The position numbers and the translations under genes were made by a program. DNA of 16,865 nt from Ruminococcaceae bacterium UBA3710 (GTDB lineage Bacteria > Bacillota > Clostridia > Oscillospirales > Acutalibacteraceae): the NCBI GenBank assembly GCA_002371985.1, contig DFHZ01000173.1:1-16865 (forward strand). Direction: 5' to 3'. Shown here piece by piece: positions 13,362-16,865 of the stretch. Below the pieces are notes generated by a model that did not search any database, had not been told where the DNA came from, and saw nothing but the letters and a program-made list of their open reading frames with translations. The first letter of the stretch is position 1. Each line of letters begins with the position of its first letter.

Positions 13362-14670
13362 TTTGAAAAAACTCATCTACAATAAAAGATTCCTCATAAC
13401 TTTATCGGTTATTATTTCGGTTGTTGTATGGTTTGTTGCAATGGTAGAAAGAAACCCGATAAGGGAACAGACTTTTTCCGATGTTTCGGTATCTGTTTCG
13501 GTTGAAAATACCTCGGCTCAAAGTTTGGGACTTGGCATTGTTTCGGATGTTTCTTCTTATAAATTTACCGTAAAAATCAGTGGACCCAACTATATAGTAA
13601 GCACCATTAAGAACACCGATTTTATTCTTTCGGCTTCGGTTGACGAAGTTAATGCACCGGGCACATATTCTCTTGATGTAACGGGGAGCAGAAACAGTTA
13701 TGTATCGGGATATAATTTCGTATCTATCGAACCGTCTACTATTGATGTAACCTTTGACTATTTTGATACAAAAACTTATAAAATCACTCCTAAAATCGTC
13801 GGTGTGAGTGCATCCGAAGGTCTTGTTGCCGAAACTCCGATTGTAAGCAACAAAGATCAGGAAACTATCACAATCAAAGGTCCGAGAGAAATACTCAATA
13901 AGATTTATTCTGTTGGTGCATTGACGGAACTTTCTAAAAATACGGTGCTTTCTTCTTCACAAACCTATGATTCGGATATAGTTCTTTACGACGAAAACGG
14001 CGATATATTATATCGCTATGAATCCGGCGGAAGTATATTTGATTCAGAAGATAAAAAAATTGAAAGCACGCCGCTTACTTTAAGTTTTACATCCATTAAA
14101 ATTACTCAACCGATATCTAAAAAGGCAACTTTTGATGTTAATATCAACTTTACAAACATTCCTTCGGGAATAGATATATCGGGCATTTTGTCTCCTTCTG
14201 TTGACCATAGACAGGCGACCGTTTTAGGCTCACCCGAAGTAGTTGAAAAGATGCAGTCTATCGAACTTTCAGCCATTGATTTTAAAGATATATCTGCATC
14301 CTCAACGGGAGAATTTGAGGTTACACCATCACTCCCTGAAGGTATCAAACTTGTCGATAACATCGAATACTTTAAGGTTAAACTTGATTTAAGCAATTTA
14401 GCGGAAAAGACATTTAATATAACCGATATTAAGTATAACGGTCTTTCTTCGGGACTTTCTGCAAAATCGTCCACAGTTAAGAATGTTAAAATTTGCGGAC
14501 CTAAAAGTGTAATCGAAAAACTCAAATCGTCGGATATATATGCCGAAATTGATTTGAGCGATAAAACCGCAGGTGAGCATACATCAGAAGTGTCAATCAA
14601 GTCTTATTCATATTCGGATATATGGCAGGTAGGAAGTTATTCGTCTTCGGTTACAATCTCAAATAAATAA
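13342..14670 (+). CDS. cdaR: YbbR-domain protein, CdaR-type regulator of CdaA
   Basis: CdaR is a membrane-anchored extracytoplasmic protein that modulates CdaA activity. The 442-residue protein has a basic N-terminus, one membrane helix (about 16-35) and four YbbR repeats. Each repeat holds a KIxGP/GSPEVVE-like strand-turn-helix (KISGPNYIV, TIKGPREIL, VLGSPEVVEK, KICGPKSVIEK), as expected for the family. The start is ATG at 13342 with GTGAGGA upstream at about 8 bases, overlapping the end of cdaA by 20 bases. An upstream in-frame start at 13285 lacks a site and would add only a lysine-rich segment. Function follows from pairing with cdaA and the repeat pattern; the signal it senses is unknown. 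Confidence 0.92.
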   Translation: MKKPIIDLKKLIYNKRFLITLSVIISVVVWFVAMVERNPIREQTFSDVSVSVSVENTSAQSLGLGIVSDVSSYKFTVKISGPNYIVSTIKNTDFILSASVDEVNAPGTYSLDVTGSRNSYVSGYNFVSIEPSTIDVTFDYFDTKTYKITPKIVGVSASEGLVAETPIVSNKDQETITIKGPREILNKIYSVGALTELSKNTVLSSSQTYDSDIVLYDENGDILYRYESGGSIFDSEDKKIESTPLTLSFTSIKITQPISKKATFDVNINFTNIPSGIDISGILSPSVDHRQATVLGSPEVVEKMQSIELSAIDFKDISASSTGEFEVTPSLPEGIKLVDNIEYFKVKLDLSNLAEKTFNITDIKYNGLSSGLSAKSSTVKNVKICGPKSVIEKLKSSDIYAEIDLSDKTAGEHTSEVSIKSYSYSDIWQVGSYSSSVTISNK

Positions 14671-14677
14671 TAACAAG

Positions 14678-14712
14678 TACCACCCCGAAGCATATAATGT
14701 ATCGGGGTGGTA
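14678..14712 (+). promoter_or_regulatory. hairpin covering the ribosome binding site of the next gene
   Basis: TACCACCCCGA (14678-14688) and TCGGGGTGGTA (14702-14712) form a perfect 11-bp stem around a 13-base loop. The GGGGTGG at 14704-14710 is the best ribosome binding site for the ATG at 14716, and it is wholly within the right arm. No T run follows, only TATTTATG, so it is a poor terminator. It more likely reduces translation of the downstream gene, or controls it through a factor or a conditional refold. Confidence 0.6.
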
Positions 14713-14715
14713 TTT

Positions 14716-15051
14716 ATGACTTTAACGGTACTTATTGTTATTTTATCTGTATTTGCTATTTTGGGGATAACTGAATTTATACATAATTTGTATTATTCAT
14801 TTCTTTCTGCCGAAGGTAAAGAAAATGCTGCAAACCTGATAGTTTTGAAAGAGGAAACCGCCATAGAGCAAATAAAACTTGCTTTATTTGAGTATAGTTG
14901 GTACGGTCTTTCGCATACAGGTAAGATTATAGCAGTATATGATAATCTGTCTTTTGAAACCCTTGAAATAATTAAGGATATTGTAAGAGAAAACGAGATT
15001 ATCCTTGTGCCTACAGAGTATGTTAAAAATGTTATAAATGCTGTTTTTTAG
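14716..15051 (+). CDS. small membrane-anchored protein of unknown function
   Basis: I do not recognise a named family. The 111-residue protein starts with an N-terminal membrane helix (about 3-20), followed by a cytoplasmic or external domain of about 85 residues. The domain's pattern is LIVLKEETAIEQIKLALFEY, then GKIIAVYDNLSFETLEIIKDI, then ENEIILVPTEY. This alternating strand-helix order resembles a cut-down Rossmann-like or glycosyltransferase-like half-domain seen in small clostridial membrane proteins; that resemblance is only a guess. The start is ATG at 14716 five bases after GGGGTGG; a GTG at 14707 overlaps that site. It lies 45 bases after cdaR behind a hairpin and 11 bases before recD2, so it is probably cotranscribed with recD2. 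Confidence 0.7.
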   Translation: MTLTVLIVILSVFAILGITEFIHNLYYSFLSAEGKENAANLIVLKEETAIEQIKLALFEYSWYGLSHTGKIIAVYDNLSFETLEIIKDIVRENEIILVPTEYVKNVINAVF

Positions 15052-15062
15052 ATAGGAGCAAA

Positions 15063-16865
15063 ATGAAAACACAGGAAAAAATTGAGGGAATAGTTGAAAA
15101 AATTACATTTTTTAATGAGCAGAACGGTTATACGGTTGCATCTGTCAGGTCGGGTAATACACGCATAACCGTTGTTGGCATTTTACCCTTTTTGAACGAG
15201 GGTGAAACAGCCGTATTTTACGGTAATTTTATAGTTCACCCTACATACGGTGAACAGTTTTCTGCCTCATCTTTTGAAAGAATTGCTCCAAAAACCGTAG
15301 GAGCAATTCTTCGCTATCTTTCAAGCGGAATAATAAGGGGAGTAGGTCCTGCAACTGCCGGAAGAATAGTAGAAAGATTTGGAGCCGACTCATTAAACAT
15401 TATTGCCGACGACCCGAAACAACTTGCACTTATAAAGGGAATAAGCCTCGAAAAAGCGACCGCTATTTCGGAAGAATATAATAAGCAGTACGGCGTAAGA
15501 GATATAATGTTTTTGCTGTCTCCTTATGAAGTTACAACCGAACTTTGCGTAAATATATTTAAAAAAATGGGTAGCGATGCTTGTGAAATCATTAAAACAA
15601 ACCCTTATGCCCTTTGCGACGAAGAAATAGGTTTTTCGTTTGAAAAGGCGGAAAAGATAGCAAGTGATTTCGGAATATCTAAAGACAGCGAAATGAGGAT
15701 AGGAGCAGGTATACTTTATATTTTAAGAAAGAATTTGGGTAACGGTCATACCTGTTTGCCGAAAAATAAAATAATACCGGTAGCCGTACAAATGCTCGAA
15801 AGTGATTATTTAAGAGTAGAAGCGGTTACGGATAAACTTGAGGAAAATTTAAAAATAATATCAAAGAGGGTATCGGACACCGTATTTTTAGCATTGCCTG
15901 ATTATATTTATGCAGAAGAACATATCGCCGCTAAACTTTTGGCACTTAACGAAAATGCACCTCGCTTGCCCGATGCAAATGACCTTGAAATAGACTATAT
16001 AGAAAACAAGAATAACATTAAATTTGAAAATGTGCAAAGACAAGCGGTGAAAAAGGCACTTGAAAACGGGGTTTTTGTTTTAACCGGCGGACCCGGAACG
16101 GGGAAAACGACCACACTTAACGCAATTATCGGACTTTTTGAAATGCGGAATTTGAGTATCTCTTTGGCTGCTCCTACGGGTAGGGCGGCAAAGAGAATGA
16201 CAGAACTTTGCGGAAAAGAGGCTAAAACTCTGCACAGACTTTTAGAGGTCGGTTGGGACGATAAAGAAAAGGCAAAGTTTTCAAGGAATGAGAATAATCC
16301 GCTTGAAAGCGATGTCGTAATTATAGACGAAACATCTATGGTTGATGCGTTGCTTTTCGATAGTCTTTTAAAGGCCCTTCGCCCTACGGCAAGACTTGTT
16401 CTTGTGGGGGATGCAAAGCAGTTGCCGAGTGTTTCGGCGGGAAATATACTTAATGATATTATTGAAAGCGAAAAATTCTCCGTTGTAACCCTTAATAAGG
16501 TTTTCAGACAGGCAAAAACGAGCGAAATTGTCAATACCGCTCATTCGATTATAAACGAAACACCGATAGATTTTTCAAATAAAAGCGAAGACTTTTTCTT
16601 TATTCATAAGAATGACGGTTTTGATGTAGTTGATACGATAACCGAACTTTGCCATACAAGACTTCCTGCAAAGTATAAATTCGATGCGGTAAAAGATATA
16701 CAAATAATCTGTCCGTCAAGAATGTATGAAACAGGGGTCAGCAATATAAACAATGTTCTTCAGTCTGTGCTTAACCCGAATAAAAAGAATTTGCCCGAAA
16801 TATTTAACAGGGGTGTTGCTTTTCGGGTAAACGATAAGGTTATGCAGATTAAGAATAACTATGAT
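15063..16865 (+). CDS. recD2: RecD2-like ATP-dependent helicase, 3' end outside window
   Basis: RecD2 is a SF1B 5'-3' DNA helicase, without RecBC partners in Firmicutes, with roles in DNA repair and replication-fork stability. The window holds 601 codons from the ATG at 15063 (AGGAG four bases upstream, 11 bases after the preceding stop) and ends exactly at a codon boundary. An N-terminal OB-like region (1-85) is followed by helix-hairpin-helix segments (IRGVGPATAGRIVERFG near 91-107, and LIKGISLEKATAI near 123-135). The helicase core has Walker A GGPGTGKTTT (342-351), APTGRAAKRM, Walker B VVIIDETSMVD (D422), LVGDAKQLPSV and VFRQ. It ends near the RVNDKVMQIKNNYD motif that precedes the last helicase motifs. 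The missing part is roughly the final 130-150 residues. A long antisense frame here is a shadow. Confidence 0.93.
   Translation, partial: MKTQEKIEGIVEKITFFNEQNGYTVASVRSGNTRITVVGILPFLNEGETAVFYGNFIVHPTYGEQFSASSFERIAPKTVGAILRYLSSGIIRGVGPATAGRIVERFGADSLNIIADDPKQLALIKGISLEKATAISEEYNKQYGVRDIMFLLSPYEVTTELCVNIFKKMGSDACEIIKTNPYALCDEEIGFSFEKAEKIASDFGISKDSEMRIGAGILYILRKNLGNGHTCLPKNKIIPVAVQMLESDYLRVEAVTDKLEENLKIISKRVSDTVFLALPDYIYAEEHIAAKLLALNENAPRLPDANDLEIDYIENKNNIKFENVQRQAVKKALENGVFVLTGGPGTGKTTTLNAIIGLFEMRNLSISLAAPTGRAAKRMTELCGKEAKTLHRLLEVGWDDKEKAKFSRNENNPLESDVVIIDETSMVDALLFDSLLKALRPTARLVLVGDAKQLPSVSAGNILNDIIESEKFSVVTLNKVFRQAKTSEIVNTAHSIINETPIDFSNKSEDFFFIHKNDGFDVVDTITELCHTRLPAKYKFDAVKDIQIICPSRMYETGVSNINNVLQSVLNPNKKNLPEIFNRGVAFRVNDKVMQIKNNYD

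Noticed and set aside
14678..14712. Plain intrinsic terminator for cdaA-cdaR
   Set aside because: The stem is strong but no T run follows on the plus strand and the right arm contains the next gene's ribosome site, so a regulatory hairpin is preferred; partial termination remains possible.
15995..16534. Open frame of 179 codons on the minus strand inside recD2
   Set aside because: It lies entirely antisense to the Walker A/B core of recD2, has a serine/leucine-rich shadow composition and no ribosome site or family resemblance.
1..16865. CRISPR array, tRNA/rRNA genes, transposons, integrase or toxin-antitoxin pairs
   Set aside because: No repeated spacer-like units, no cloverleaf with conserved T-loop and no transposase or integrase motifs; nearly all space is taken up by recognisable housekeeping genes.

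Overview
The window is a gene-dense, low-to-moderate GC chromosomal segment with Firmicutes-type gene content and signals. These include strong AGGAGG-like ribosome binding sites, frequent TTG/GTG starts, sigma-A-like promoters, YbbR/CdaA, TmcAL (YlbM), PheB-type ACT protein, RecD2 and LCP proteins. Protein sequences and gene clusters look most like a gut-type Clostridia (Oscillospiraceae/Ruminococcaceae-like). That placement is inferred from gene style, not from a marker phylogeny. There are no tRNAs, rRNAs, insertion sequences, phage genes or CRISPR arrays, and no gene appears broken. The first and last genes are cut by the window edges.

Layout: (1) 1-1634 (+): the 3' end of a D,D-carboxypeptidase gene, an RluB/RsuA-type rRNA pseudouridine synthase and a small GNAT-like protein, overlapping one another as one operon. 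(2) 1646-2034: secG with its own promoter and a strong hairpin terminator shared with the convergent gene. (3) 2034-5564 (-): operon ackA - galK - LCP cell-wall ligase family protein. (4) 5565-5717: divergent regulatory region carrying a perfect 17-bp palindrome. (5) 5718-7825 (+): tmcAL and a DUF4380-like protein, ending in a bidirectional terminator at 7840-7873. (6) 7891-10780 (-): operon pheB-like ACT protein - hom - lysC, driven by a consensus promoter. (7) 10936-12325 (+): a DUF3343 Se/S-carrier-like protein and a class V cysteine desulfurase, separated by a terminator-like hairpin. (8) 12420-14670 (+): cdaA and cdaR-like ybbR, the cyclic-di-AMP synthase and its membrane partner. (9) 14716-16865 (+): a small membrane protein whose ribosome binding site lies inside a hairpin, followed by recD2, which runs off the end.

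Functionally this is mostly housekeeping: cell-wall maturation (D,D-carboxypeptidase, LCP, and indirectly c-di-AMP), protein export (SecG), rRNA and tRNA modification, acetate and galactose metabolism, the aspartate-family amino-acid branch, sulfur or selenium handling, second-messenger synthesis and DNA repair. I found no convincing undescribed multi-gene system. The most useful leads are regulatory: a palindromic operator between ackA and tmcAL, a likely internal translation start giving a separate beta subunit from lysC, a hairpin masking the ribosome binding site upstream of the small gene and recD2, and a terminator splitting the DUF3343/desulfurase pair.
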